This document shows, piece by piece, positions 50,872 to 59,668 of a stretch of DNA of 64,000 bases. Origin of the DNA: Zhengella sedimenti. Its GTDB lineage: Bacteria > Pseudomonadota > Alphaproteobacteria > Rhizobiales > Rhizobiaceae. Every line of letters begins with the position of its first letter. Within the stretch, counting starts at the first letter, position 1. The notes below the pieces were generated by a model. The model ran no database searches and was not told the origin of the DNA. It saw only the letters and a list, made by a program, of their open reading frames with translations. The position numbers and the translations under genes were made by a program. Where the stretch lies: the NCBI RefSeq assembly GCF_046506625.1, contig NZ_JBKFFP010000004.1:310001-374000 (forward strand), written 5' to 3'.

Positions 50872-50948
50872 GCCCTTGCCCCGTTTCTGTCCAGACGGCG
50901 AACCTATAGCGCCACCACACTTCACGCGCCAATGACCAAAACGCGAGA

Positions 50949-50983
50949 CAAAATGAAACAGGCGGCCAGTTCAGGGCCGCCTG
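50949..50983 (-). terminator. Rho-independent terminator of secG
   Basis: On the minus strand CAGGCGGCC-CTGAACT-GGCCGCCTG forms a perfect 9-bp stem followed by TTTCATTTTGT. It lies 24 bases after the secG stop codon. Confidence 0.88.
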
Positions 50984-51007
50984 TGTGATAGGTCTTCGTT
51001 GCCGGCC

Positions 51008-51403
51008 TTACTGGCCTGTGGGAACCTGGGATGGCTCCGGCGCCGCACCGCCGGCCGGCTGTCCGCCTTCGGCTGGCTGCGTATCCAGTTCCCCGCCCAA
51101 CTGGTCGAGAATGCCGTTGCCGGTGCCCTGCTCACCCTGCTGGGTCTGCTGCGGCACGCGGTCGAGAATGTCGGTCGGACGCTCGCCGTAGCGTGCGATC
51201 AGCGACAGGCCGAGCGAGGTGGCGAAGAAAGCCGCGGCGAGAATGGCCGTGGTCCGCGTCAGCGCATTGGCCGCGCCGCGCGCCGTCATGAAGCCCGAGC
51301 CGCCGCCGATGCCGAGGCCGCCGCCTTCCGAACGCTGCAGCAGCACGACGCCGACAAGCGCCAGCACGATGATGAGATGAATGACGATGAGGACGGTTTC
51401 CAT
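51008..51403 (-). CDS. secG: Preprotein translocase subunit SecG
   Basis: The 131-residue protein has two helices (about 3-22 and 50-72), the conserved VVLLQRSEGGGLGIGGGSGFM between them, and a disordered P-, Q- and G-rich tail. SecG aids SecYEG translocation. It is 147 bp downstream of tpiA. In many Hyphomicrobiales pyrG follows secG; here a terminator and ccdA follow instead. Confidence 0.93.
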   Translation of the reverse strand: METVLIVIHLIIVLALVGVVLLQRSEGGGLGIGGGSGFMTARGAANALTRTTAILAAAFFATSLGLSLIARYGERPTDILDRVPQQTQQGEQGTGNGILDQLGGELDTQPAEGGQPAGGAAPEPSQVPTGQ

Positions 51404-51550
51404 CGGGGATTTCCGGCCCGCGCGGAAGCGGGCTCTTCATGGTTCTGCATTGAAAGTTGCGGCTCAATACACGGGATTGCGCCGCAAGGAAAGGGTCACG
51501 ACCGCTCAAAAACCCATATCGGATCGGCCGGCGGGATTTGCAAGGCCCGG

Positions 51551-52315
51551 CTACATGCTCATGTAGACTTCCGCGATCCCGAGGAAATCGCTTGCCTTGA
51601 GGCTTGCGCCGCCCACCAGCGCGCCGTCGACATTGGCCACGCCCAGCAGTTCGCGCGCATTTCCCGGCTTGACCGATCCGCCATAGAGGATGCGCATCCG
51701 GCGCGCGGCGTCGCCCAGCAGGTCCTCCAGCCGTTCGCGGATATGCGCATGGGCATCCTCCACGTCCTGCACCGTGGGGGTCAGGCCCGTGCCGATGGCC
51801 CAGACCGGCTCATAGGCAATGACGGTGCCGGCCGCATCGGCGCCAGCCGGAACCGATCCCTCGACCTGTCGCGTCAGCACGTCGAGCGTCTTGCCGGCCC
51901 GCCGCTCGTCCTCGGTCTCGCCGATGCAGATGATCGCGGTCAGACCGGCCCGCCATGCGGCCTTTGCCTTTGCCGCGACCAGCGCGTCGCTCTCGCCATG
52001 ATCGCTGCGCCGTTCGGAGTGTCCCACGATGACGAAACGGGCGCCGGCATCCTTGATCATCTCGGCGGAAATGTCGCCGGTGTGGGCGCCGGACACGTTG
52101 GGATGGCAGTCCTCCCCGCCGGCTGCCACGGATGACGTGGACAGGATGTCGGCAGCGCGCGAAAGCAGCGTTGCCGGTACGCACAGCAAGCCGTCGCATT
52201 CGGCATCGAGCGTCGTGTTGAAGCCGTTGGCGATGGTCCTGATTTCCGGCAATTCCCTGCCGGTGCCGTTCATCTTCCAGTTTCCTGCCACAAGCGGCTT
52301 GATCCCCGGGGTCAT
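51551..52315 (-). CDS. tpiA: Triosephosphate isomerase
   Basis: The 254 residues have all catalytic elements: AGNWKMNG (Asn, Lys), VIVGHSERR (His), YEPVWAIGTG (Glu) and the phosphate loop YGGSVKPGN. It interconverts dihydroxyacetone phosphate and glyceraldehyde-3-phosphate. It is divergent from the PpiD-type gene; the 148-bp gap should carry both promoters. Confidence 0.97.
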   Translation of the reverse strand: MTPGIKPLVAGNWKMNGTGRELPEIRTIANGFNTTLDAECDGLLCVPATLLSRAADILSTSSVAAGGEDCHPNVSGAHTGDISAEMIKDAGARFVIVGHSERRSDHGESDALVAAKAKAAWRAGLTAIICIGETEDERRAGKTLDVLTRQVEGSVPAGADAAGTVIAYEPVWAIGTGLTPTVQDVEDAHAHIRERLEDLLGDAARRMRILYGGSVKPGNARELLGVANVDGALVGGASLKASDFLGIAEVYMSM

Positions 52316-52463
52316 GGTTCCGATATCCTCCTGGTGTGCCGGTCAGGGGCGCCGGATTCCCGGCCGCCGCCGCATTCGCCCTATACAGCGCCCTTGATCA
52401 GGGCTATCAGCCTCACCTAAAACCATTGCGCGCGAACCGCAACCAAGGAATACGGACCAGTTC

Positions 52464-54353
52464 ATGCTCAACTCCCTTCGAAATGCCGCCGGTACATGGG
52501 TCGCAAAGGCACTGCTCATCTTGCTGGTGCTCAGCTTCGCGGTCTGGGGCATTTCCGGTCAGATCACCAGCGGCTTCAACAGCAATTCGGTGATAGAGGC
52601 CGGTGACACCTCCGTTTCCGTCACGGATTACCGTCTGGCCTATGATCGCGAACTTCGGCTGCTGTCACAGCGCTTCGGCCAGCGAATCACGCGCGAACAG
52701 GCCCAGGCGCTGGGTCTGGATCAGCAGGTTCTGTCGCAACTGGTCGCAGGCGCCGTGCTCGACGAACAGGCCCGCGAAATGGACCTGGGCCTCTCGAAGG
52801 ACCGCCTTGCCGCCCTGACCGGCGAGGACCCGGCCTTCCAGGGCCCGGACGGACGCTTTGACCGGCGCGCCTTCGATTACGTCCTGCGCGAAGTGGGCAT
52901 GCGCCCTGAAGATTACTTGCGCAACCGCCAGCAGGTTGCGGTGCGCCAGCAGATCGTCGAGGCGGTTTCGGACGGCCTGCGCATCCCGGACACCTTCCTC
53001 AAGGCGGCCGCCCTCTATCGCGGCGAGGACCGCACGGTCGAGTTCATCAAGCTGCCCGGCGCGCTGGTCGAACCGGTCGAACCGCCGGACGAGGCGGCAT
53101 TGCAGGCCTATTTCGAGGAGAACAAGGCCAACTGGCGCGCGCCCGAGTACCGCCGTATCAATCATGTCGTCCTCGAACCGCAGGCGATCGCCGATCCGGC
53201 CGCCATCACCGACGAACAGGTCCGCGCCGACTACGAGGCCCGCAAGGACCGCTACACGACCGCCGAAACCCGCGCCGTCGACCAGCTTGTCTTCAAGTCG
53301 CGGGAGGAAGCCGACGCGGCGCGCATGCGCATCACCGGCGGCGCCACCTTCGACGAGGTGGCTGCCGCAGAGGGAAAGAGCGCGACGGATACCGATCTGG
53401 GTACGGTCGAGCGTTCCGCCATCCCCGACGAGCGCATTGCCGAGGCCGCCTTCTCGCTGGGCGAGAACCAGGTCTCCGGCGTGATTGACGGCACCTTCGG
53501 CCCGGTGATCCTGCGTGTGCGGGAGATCAATCCCGCCGACACGAAGCCGCTGGAAGCCGTTGCCGGCGAGATCCGCAACGAACTCGCGCTCGCCGAGGCC
53601 GACCGCATCCTGCTTGACGTCCACGATTCCTACGAGGACGCCCGCGCCGGCGGCGCGACGATGGCGGAAGCGGCCCGGCAGCTGAACCTGCCGATGACGA
53701 CGATAGAGGCGGTCGACCGGACCGGGTTGGCTCCCGACGGCAGCGCTGTGGCGGACATTCCCGAGCAGGCCGAACTGCTCAAGGCAGCGTTCGAGGCCGA
53801 AACGGGCGTGGAAAACCCGCCGCTCAATCACGGCCGCTCCGGTTTCGTCTGGTACGAAGTGGACGGCGTGACGCCGGCGCGCGACCGCACCCTTGACGAG
53901 GTCCGCGATGCGGTGGTGGCGGCATGGACGGCCGACGAGCGCGCTGAGCGGCTGGCTGCCAGGGCTGGCGAACTGGAAAAGCGCCTTGCCGATGGCGAGA
54001 CCCTCGACGCCATCGCCGCCGAACTGGATCTGGAAAAGCAGATCAAGCGCGGGCTGAAGCGCGGCGCCGACGATGCCGATATCGGCAAGGCCGGTGTCAC
54101 CGCCGCCTTCTCCATCAGGCAGGGCGGCACCGGCCTTGTGCCGGGCCCGTCGTCGCAGACGCAGATCCTGTTCCGGGTCACGGAGGTGTTCGAACCGGCT
54201 GGCGCATCGGCCGAATCGATTCCCGATGCCGAACGCCAGCAACTGACCGGTGCGTTTTCAGACGATCTGCTGGAACAGCTTGTCGCCGTGCTGCGCGACA
54301 AGTACGCCGTGACCATGGACCGCGGCGCGCTGCAACGGGCCTTGTCCTTCTGA
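52464..54353 (+). CDS. ppiD: Peptidyl-prolyl cis-trans isomerase, PpiD/SurA-N type periplasmic foldase
   Basis: The 629-residue protein has one N-terminal membrane anchor (about 13-31, VAKALLILLVLSFAVWGI) and a large periplasmic part. A SurA-like chaperone domain surrounds a PpiC rotamase domain (about 250-350, with AVDQLVFKSREEADAA and GTVERSAIPDERIAEAAFSL). It helps fold exported proteins next to the Sec translocon. It is the first gene of the ppiD-trpD-trpC-moaC-moeA run. Confidence 0.92.
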   Translation: MLNSLRNAAGTWVAKALLILLVLSFAVWGISGQITSGFNSNSVIEAGDTSVSVTDYRLAYDRELRLLSQRFGQRITREQAQALGLDQQVLSQLVAGAVLDEQAREMDLGLSKDRLAALTGEDPAFQGPDGRFDRRAFDYVLREVGMRPEDYLRNRQQVAVRQQIVEAVSDGLRIPDTFLKAAALYRGEDRTVEFIKLPGALVEPVEPPDEAALQAYFEENKANWRAPEYRRINHVVLEPQAIADPAAITDEQVRADYEARKDRYTTAETRAVDQLVFKSREEADAARMRITGGATFDEVAAAEGKSATDTDLGTVERSAIPDERIAEAAFSLGENQVSGVIDGTFGPVILRVREINPADTKPLEAVAGEIRNELALAEADRILLDVHDSYEDARAGGATMAEAARQLNLPMTTIEAVDRTGLAPDGSAVADIPEQAELLKAAFEAETGVENPPLNHGRSGFVWYEVDGVTPARDRTLDEVRDAVVAAWTADERAERLAARAGELEKRLADGETLDAIAAELDLEKQIKRGLKRGADDADIGKAGVTAAFSIRQGGTGLVPGPSSQTQILFRVTEVFEPAGASAESIPDAERQQLTGAFSDDLLEQLVAVLRDKYAVTMDRGALQRALSF

Positions 54354-54396
54354 GGGGAAGGACGGCCGGAACCGATCCCGTATCGCGGAGGGGGCG

Positions 54397-55419
54397 ATGA
54401 GTGAACTGAAAAGCGCGATAGCCAAGGTGGCAGAGGGCGCGCCGCTGAGCTTCGAGGAAGCGCGCAATGCCTTCGACATCATGATGTCGGGCAACGCGAC
54501 GCCCAGCCAGATGGGCGGGTTCCTGATGGCGCTGCGCGTTCGCGGTGAAACGGTGGACGAGATTTCCGGCGCCGTCTCGACCATGCGCGCCAAGATGGTG
54601 CCGGTCGAGGCGCCCGCCGATGCCATCGACATCGTCGGCACGGGGGGCGACGGTTCCGGCACCTACAACGTCTCCACATGCGCCGCCTTCATCGTCGCCG
54701 GCTGCGGCGTGCCCGTCGCCAAGCATGGCAACCGCGCGCTGTCCTCGAAATCCGGCGCGGCGGACGCCCTCGCGGCGCTTGGCATCAACCTGGAACTTGA
54801 TCCCGCCGGGATCGCGCGTTGCATCCGCGAGGCCGGACTGGGCTTCATGTTCGCGCCCGCCCACCATTCCGCCATGCGTTTTGTCGGCCCCACCCGCGTG
54901 GAACTGGGAACGCGCACGATCTTCAACCTGCTCGGGCCCCTTTCCAACCCGGCCGGGGTCAAGCGGCAGCTTGTCGGCGTGTTCGCGCCGCAATGGCTGG
55001 AATCGCTGGCCCATGTCCTCAGGGACCTGGGCTCGCAACGGGTCTGGATGGTCCACGGCGACGGCCTTGACGAGATGACCACCACAGGGGTTACCCATGT
55101 TGTGGAACTGAACGAAGGCACGGTGCGCCGTTTCGACGTGACACCTGAGGATGCCGGTCTGGCGCGCGCATCGCTCGCCGACCTCAAGGGCGGTGACGGC
55201 GCCCACAATGCGAAGGCCTTGCGCGGAGTGCTTCAGGGCGAGAAAAACGCCTACCGCGACATCGCCCTGCTGAACGCCGGCGCCTCGCTCGTCGTTGCGG
55301 ACAAGGCGGAAACCGTCGCCGAGGGCGTCGCCATGGCCGCGGCCTCCATCGACGAAGGACGTGCCTTCGCCGCGCTGGAACGCCTGGTCGCGGTGTCCAA
55401 CGCCGGCAAGGAAGCCTGA
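54397..55419 (+). CDS. trpD: Anthranilate phosphoribosyltransferase
   Basis: The 340-residue protein has the PRPP site GTGGDGSGTYNVST, KHGNRALSSKSGAAD, GFMFAPAHHSAM and RTIFNLLGPLSNP, complete for TrpD. It joins anthranilate to PRPP in tryptophan synthesis. The ATG follows GGAGGGGGCG. It is 2 bp from trpC. Confidence 0.97.
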   Translation: MSELKSAIAKVAEGAPLSFEEARNAFDIMMSGNATPSQMGGFLMALRVRGETVDEISGAVSTMRAKMVPVEAPADAIDIVGTGGDGSGTYNVSTCAAFIVAGCGVPVAKHGNRALSSKSGAADALAALGINLELDPAGIARCIREAGLGFMFAPAHHSAMRFVGPTRVELGTRTIFNLLGPLSNPAGVKRQLVGVFAPQWLESLAHVLRDLGSQRVWMVHGDGLDEMTTTGVTHVVELNEGTVRRFDVTPEDAGLARASLADLKGGDGAHNAKALRGVLQGEKNAYRDIALLNAGASLVVADKAETVAEGVAMAAASIDEGRAFAALERLVAVSNAGKEA

Positions 55420-55421
55420 CC

Positions 55422-56237
55422 ATGGCCGATATCCTGAAGAAGATCGAAGCCTACAAACGCGAGGAAATCGCCGCCGCCAAGGCAGCCCTGCCGCTTGCAG
55501 AGGTAAGGGCCAGGGCACGCGATGCCGATGCGCCGCGCGGCTTCCTGAAGGCGCTTGAGGACCGCAAGGCGGCCACGCGCTTCGGCCTGATCGCCGAGAT
55601 CAAGAAGGCCAGCCCGTCCAAGGGTCTGATCCGTGCCGATTTCGACCCACCGGCGCTGGCGCGCGCCTACGAGGCCGGTGGCGCGGCCTGCCTTTCGGTG
55701 CTCACCGACAGCCCGAGCTTTCAGGGTGCGCCCGAATTCCTGACGGCCGCGCGTGAGGCCGTCGCCCTGCCCGCCCTGCGCAAGGATTTCATGTTCGAGC
55801 CCTACCAGGTCTGGGAAGCCCGGTCATGGGGCGCCGACTGCATCCTCATCATCATGGCAAGCCTTTCCGACGGCGAGGCCCGCGCCCTTGAAGAGACGGC
55901 TTTCGAAGCGGGCATGGATGCGCTCATCGAGGTCCATGACGAGGCCGAAATGGAGCGCGCGCTGACCCTCTCCTCCCGCCTGCTCGGGGTGAACAACCGC
56001 AATCTGCGCACCTTCGAGGTCAGCCTCGCGACGACCGAGCGCCTGGCCGCGATGGCGCCGGACGACCGCCTGCTCGTCGGCGAGAGCGGCATCTTCACCC
56101 ATGACGATTGCACGCGGCTTGCCGGCTGCGGCGTGACGACCTTCCTGGTGGGCGAAAGCCTGATGCGCCAGGACGATGTGACGGCCGCAACCCGCGCCCT
56201 GCTCGAGGGCGGCACCGCCCGCCGGGCTGTGGGCTGA
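55422..56237 (+). CDS. trpC: Indole-3-glycerol phosphate synthase
   Basis: The 271-residue TIM barrel has IAEIKKASPSKG (catalytic Lys), LRKDFMFEPYQV, LGVNNRNLRTFEV and VGESGIFTHDD. It closes the indole ring of indole-3-glycerol phosphate. It is a monofunctional TrpC, not fused to TrpF. It is 3 bp from moaC, so the tryptophan and molybdopterin genes share a transcript. Confidence 0.97.
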   Translation: MADILKKIEAYKREEIAAAKAALPLAEVRARARDADAPRGFLKALEDRKAATRFGLIAEIKKASPSKGLIRADFDPPALARAYEAGGAACLSVLTDSPSFQGAPEFLTAAREAVALPALRKDFMFEPYQVWEARSWGADCILIIMASLSDGEARALEETAFEAGMDALIEVHDEAEMERALTLSSRLLGVNNRNLRTFEVSLATTERLAAMAPDDRLLVGESGIFTHDDCTRLAGCGVTTFLVGESLMRQDDVTAATRALLEGGTARRAVG

Positions 56238-56240
56238 GCC

Positions 56241-56723
56241 ATGGCTGACCGTCTCACGCATATCGCCGATTCTGGCGAAGCCCACATGGTCGATGTCGGC
56301 GACAAGGCCGCGACCACCCGCACGGCCGTTGCGGAAGGCGCGGTGCGAATGAATGCCGGAACGCTCGCCATGATCCTGGCGGGCAATGCCAAGAAGGGCG
56401 ACGTGATTGCCACCGCGCGCATCGCCGGCATCATGGCCGCCAAGAAGACGCACGAACTGGTGCCGCTGTGTCATCCATTGCTGCTGACAAAGGTGACTGT
56501 CGACATCGAGCCTGACGACGCCCTGCCCGGCCTTCGCGTACGCGCCCTGGCGCGCGTCAACGGCCAGACCGGTGTGGAAATGGAAGCGCTTTCTGCTGTC
56601 TCGGTGGCTTGCCTGACGATCTACGACATGGCCAAGGCCGTGGACCGCGGCATGGTGCTCACCGATATCCGCCTGATCGAGAAACAGGGCGGAAAATCGG
56701 GCCATTGGCGCGCAGAGGACTGA
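56241..56723 (+). CDS. moaC: Cyclic pyranopterin monophosphate synthase MoaC
   Basis: The 160 residues include MVDVGDKAATTRTA, KKTHELVPLCHPL (catalytic Lys and His), GVEMEALSAVSVA and LTIYDMAKAVD, the complete MoaC signature. With MoaA (not in the window) it makes cyclic pyranopterin monophosphate, the first step to molybdenum cofactor. Confidence 0.97.
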   Translation: MADRLTHIADSGEAHMVDVGDKAATTRTAVAEGAVRMNAGTLAMILAGNAKKGDVIATARIAGIMAAKKTHELVPLCHPLLLTKVTVDIEPDDALPGLRVRALARVNGQTGVEMEALSAVSVACLTIYDMAKAVDRGMVLTDIRLIEKQGGKSGHWRAED

Positions 56724-56734
56724 GGAAAGAGAAC

Positions 56735-57955
56735 ATGGCATTGCTTCCCGTCGCAGAGGCGCTGTCCCGGCTGCTTGAAGGCGCCGGACTGCTGGGCACG
56801 CAGGACGTGCACATCGCCGACGCGGCAGGCCGCTACCTGGCCGAGGACCTGGCCGCGCGCAGAACACAGCCGCCGTTCCCCGCTTCCGCCATGGACGGTT
56901 ATGCCGTGCGGGCAGCCGACATCGCCACCGTGCCGGCCGAACTGGACGTGATCGGCGAATCCGCCGCCGGCCACCGCTTCTCCGGCAAGGTCGGTGCTGG
57001 CGAATGCGTCCGCATCTTCACCGGCGCACCGGTTCCGCCCGGCGCCGACACCGTCATCCTCCAGGAAGACGTGACGGTCCTTGGCGGCGGCCGCATCCGC
57101 GCCGGACAGTCAGAGCCGGAAGGCCGCAACATCCGCGTCGAAGGCCTGGACTTCCGCCAGGGCGGTACGATCCTGAAGGCCGGACGAAAGCTGGACGCCG
57201 CGGCGCTGTCGCTGGCCGCGGCAGCCAATCACGACCGCCTGCCGGTCGCGCGCAGGCCCCTGGTGGCGATCCTGGCGACCGGTGACGAACTCGTGCCGCC
57301 CGGCACCCTGCCCGGCCCGGACCAGATCATTGCATCCAATTCCTTCGGCGTTGCGGCCCTGGCCGCCGAGGCCGGCGCCGCGGTCATCGACCTGGGGATT
57401 GCCCGCGACGACCGCGCCGTCATAGCCGCCGCGGTCGGCCGCGCGCGCGATGCCGGCGCCGACATCATCGTCACCTTGGGCGGCGCTTCCGTCGGCGATC
57501 ACGATCTCGTCCAGTCGGTCCTGACCGACATGGGCATGGACCTCGATTTCTGGAAGATCGCCATGCGGCCCGGCAAGCCCCTCATGGTCGGCCGCTTCGG
57601 CGAAACGCGCGTGCTCGGCCTGCCGGGAAATCCTGTCTCCAGCCTGGTCTGTGCCCATCTGTTCCTGCTGCCGCTGATCACCGCGATGTGCGGCGCCCGT
57701 CACGTCCACGACATCCGCATGGCCCGGCTGACCGTGCCGATGAAGGCCAATGGCGACCGGCAGGATCATGTGCGCGCGGTCTGCGCGGGCGATGGCACGG
57801 GCGGGCTCGGCGTCACGCCTTTCGAGCGCCAGGATTCCTCCATGCTTTCCACCCTCGCCGGGGCCAATTGCCTCGTGATCCGGCCCATCGCTGCCCCGCA
57901 AGCGGCAAAAGGCGTTGCGGTTCCCTGCCTCATCCTGCGCAATCCGGACACCTGA
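56735..57955 (+). CDS. moeA: Molybdopterin molybdotransferase MoeA
   Basis: ATG 56735 follows GAGGAAAGAGAAC; 406 residues. Motifs include AMDGYAVRAADI, GAPVPPGADTVILQEDV, TGDELVPPG, LGGASVGDHD and KIAMRPGKPLMVG, in the normal order of MoeA domains. It inserts molybdate into adenylylated molybdopterin. It is the last gene of the operon; lexA follows after 113 bp with its own control region. Confidence 0.97.
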   Translation: MALLPVAEALSRLLEGAGLLGTQDVHIADAAGRYLAEDLAARRTQPPFPASAMDGYAVRAADIATVPAELDVIGESAAGHRFSGKVGAGECVRIFTGAPVPPGADTVILQEDVTVLGGGRIRAGQSEPEGRNIRVEGLDFRQGGTILKAGRKLDAAALSLAAAANHDRLPVARRPLVAILATGDELVPPGTLPGPDQIIASNSFGVAALAAEAGAAVIDLGIARDDRAVIAAAVGRARDAGADIIVTLGGASVGDHDLVQSVLTDMGMDLDFWKIAMRPGKPLMVGRFGETRVLGLPGNPVSSLVCAHLFLLPLITAMCGARHVHDIRMARLTVPMKANGDRQDHVRAVCAGDGTGGLGVTPFERQDSSMLSTLAGANCLVIRPIAAPQAAKGVAVPCLILRNPDT

Positions 57956-58015
57956 CACCTTGCCCCGGACCGTCCTTTTCGGGACCGGATGGGCAGCCCC
58001 TTGCGGAACAGGACG

Positions 58016-58045
58016 GGAACAGATATGTTTGTTCCGGTTTTGTAT
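58016..58045. promoter_or_regulatory. Candidate LexA operator region of lexA
   Basis: GTTC-N7-GTAT at 58031-58045 resembles the alphaproteobacterial SOS box GTTC-N7-GTTC with two mismatches. It overlaps an inverted repeat GGAAC-N10-GTTCC (58016-58035). It lies 23 bases before the GTG start. Autoregulation by LexA is expected, but which half-sites are used is uncertain. Confidence 0.45.
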
Positions 58046-58068
58046 TGCGACTCGTCTGGAGGTGGCCT

Positions 58069-58773
58069 GTGCTCACCCGCAAACAGCATGAACTTCTGCT
58101 CTTCATCCATCAGCGGCTGAAGGAGACGGGCATTCCGCCATCCTTCGACGAGATGAAGGATGCGCTGGACCTGGCTTCGAAATCGGGCATTCACCGCCTG
58201 ATCACGGCGCTGGAGGAACGGGGCTTCATCCGCCGCCTGCCCAACCGGGCGCGCGCGCTGGAGGTGATCCGTCTTCCCGAGGCCATGGCGAACGGACCGC
58301 AGACGCGCGGATTCTCGCCAAGCGTCATCGAGGGTGGCCGGGGGCAACCGGCCGCGGCAAGACCGGCAACGCCCGAAGGCGATGCGGCGCAATCGATCGC
58401 CATCCCCGTGATGGGGCGCATTGCCGCAGGCGTGCCGATCGACGCGATCCAGCACCAGACCCACACCATTGCCGTTCCGCCGGACATGCTGGGCGGCGGC
58501 GAGCACTATGCGCTTGAGGTACGCGGCGATTCCATGATCGAGGCCGGCATCTTCGACGGTGACACGGTGATCATCCGCAACGGTCAGACCGCCAATCCCG
58601 GTGACATCGTCGTCGCCCTGGTGGACGAGGAGGAAGCGACGTTGAAGCGCTTCCGCCGCAAGGGCGCCTCGATTGCGCTCGAAGCGGCCAACCCGTCCTT
58701 CGAGACACGGATCTTCCCGCCCCACCGCGTCAAGGTGCAGGGCCGTCTTGTAGGACTGATCCGCCGCTACTGA
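58069..58773 (+). CDS. lexA: SOS repressor LexA
   Basis: The start is GTG 58069 with GGAGG 6 bases ahead; the upstream frame belongs to moeA. The 234-residue protein has the N-terminal winged helix with SFDEMKDALDLASKSGIHRL, the A120-G121 self-cleavage site in RIAAGVPI, and the S155 (GDSMIEAG) and K193 (ATLKRF) dyad. After DNA damage RecA filaments trigger cleavage and release SOS genes. In many Hyphomicrobiales comEC follows lexA; here it does not. Confidence 0.97.
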   Translation: MLTRKQHELLLFIHQRLKETGIPPSFDEMKDALDLASKSGIHRLITALEERGFIRRLPNRARALEVIRLPEAMANGPQTRGFSPSVIEGGRGQPAAARPATPEGDAAQSIAIPVMGRIAAGVPIDAIQHQTHTIAVPPDMLGGGEHYALEVRGDSMIEAGIFDGDTVIIRNGQTANPGDIVVALVDEEEATLKRFRRKGASIALEAANPSFETRIFPPHRVKVQGRLVGLIRRY

Positions 58774-58778
58774 CGACC

Positions 58779-58807
58779 GGGAACGCCTTGCCTCGCGCGG
58801 CGTTCCC
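58779..58807 (+). terminator. Hairpin terminator after lexA
   Basis: GGGAACGCC and GGCGTTCCC form a perfect 9-bp stem with an 11-base loop, starting 5 bases past the stop. The T-run is missing, so strength is uncertain. It could also limit read-through from the convergent SDR gene. Confidence 0.5.
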
Positions 58808-58905
58808 ATCCTCTGTGAGGGAATGGTCCCGGCACCCTCTGGCAAGATGCCGGACGTTCCGCTTTCGGGAGGGGTGGTCCGGAGACCGGGAGCGGTCCGG
58901 TCGGA

Positions 58906-59664
58906 TCAATGCGCGAAATTGTGCATCCCGCCATCGACCGGGATCACATTGCCGGTGATGTAGCCGGCCAGCGGCGAGGCGAGAAAGGCGACCAGGTTTC
59001 CGATATCCTCCGGTTTGCCGAAATATCCGATCGGAATGTTCCTCTCGATGAAGCTCTGCCGCGCTTCCTCGGTCGGATGCAGCCTGTTCAAGATCTGCTC
59101 GCTCACAATGCGGCCCGGCGGGATGGTGTTGACGGTGATGCCTTCCCTGGCGATGTCGCAGGCCAGCCCCTTTGCCCAGAGATGAACCGCTGCCTTTGCC
59201 GCGCTTGCAGCATTGACGCTGCGCGGTTCCATGGTGCCGCTCAGGTTGATGATGCGGCCCCAGCGGGCGGCACGCATGGCCGGCAACAATTCCTGTGTCA
59301 TCCGCCGCACCGCGGTGAAGTTGAGCGCGAAAGCCTCGTCCCAGTCTTCATCCGGGGCATCGATCGGCAAGGGCCTCGACCCGCCCGCGCAATTGACGAG
59401 GATCTGGATCGGGCCGACCGCCTCCTGGGCTTCGCGGGCAATGCGCGCGACATCGTCCTTGTCCGTTATGTCGCCGGGGATCAGGACGAGCCGCCCATGG
59501 CCGGCGGCAGCCACCTTTTCGGCCAGCGCCTCCAGAAGATCCGCGCGCCGTGCTGTCGCAACAACGACAGCGCCTTCGCGTGCCAGGACTTCCACGATGC
59601 CCGCGCCGATGCCGGCGCTCGCGCCTGTTACCAGCGCCGTGCGTCCCTTGAGTTGCAAATCCAT
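58906..59664 (-). CDS. Short-chain dehydrogenase/reductase family protein lacking the catalytic tyrosine
   Basis: ATG 59664 follows AGAGGA; 252 residues. The cofactor motif TGASAGIGAGI and NCAGG are present, as are the catalytic serine S142 and K157. The expected tyrosine four residues before the lysine is alanine (A153 in NAASAAK). The substrate loop is NTIPPGRIVSEQ and the end is SPLAGYITGNVIPVDGG, a coherent SDR subgroup. It lies 4 bp from the acyl-CoA ligase stop and is the last gene of that operon. It may use another general acid or bind rather than convert its ligand. Confidence 0.83.
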   Translation of the reverse strand: MDLQLKGRTALVTGASAGIGAGIVEVLAREGAVVVATARRADLLEALAEKVAAAGHGRLVLIPGDITDKDDVARIAREAQEAVGPIQILVNCAGGSRPLPIDAPDEDWDEAFALNFTAVRRMTQELLPAMRAARWGRIINLSGTMEPRSVNAASAAKAAVHLWAKGLACDIAREGITVNTIPPGRIVSEQILNRLHPTEEARQSFIERNIPIGYFGKPEDIGNLVAFLASPLAGYITGNVIPVDGGMHNFAH

Positions 59665-59668
59665 CCGG

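Noticed and set aside
58021..58045. E. coli-type SOS box CTG-N10-CAG before lexA
   Set aside because: No such pattern is present; alphaproteobacterial LexA uses GTTC-type sites.
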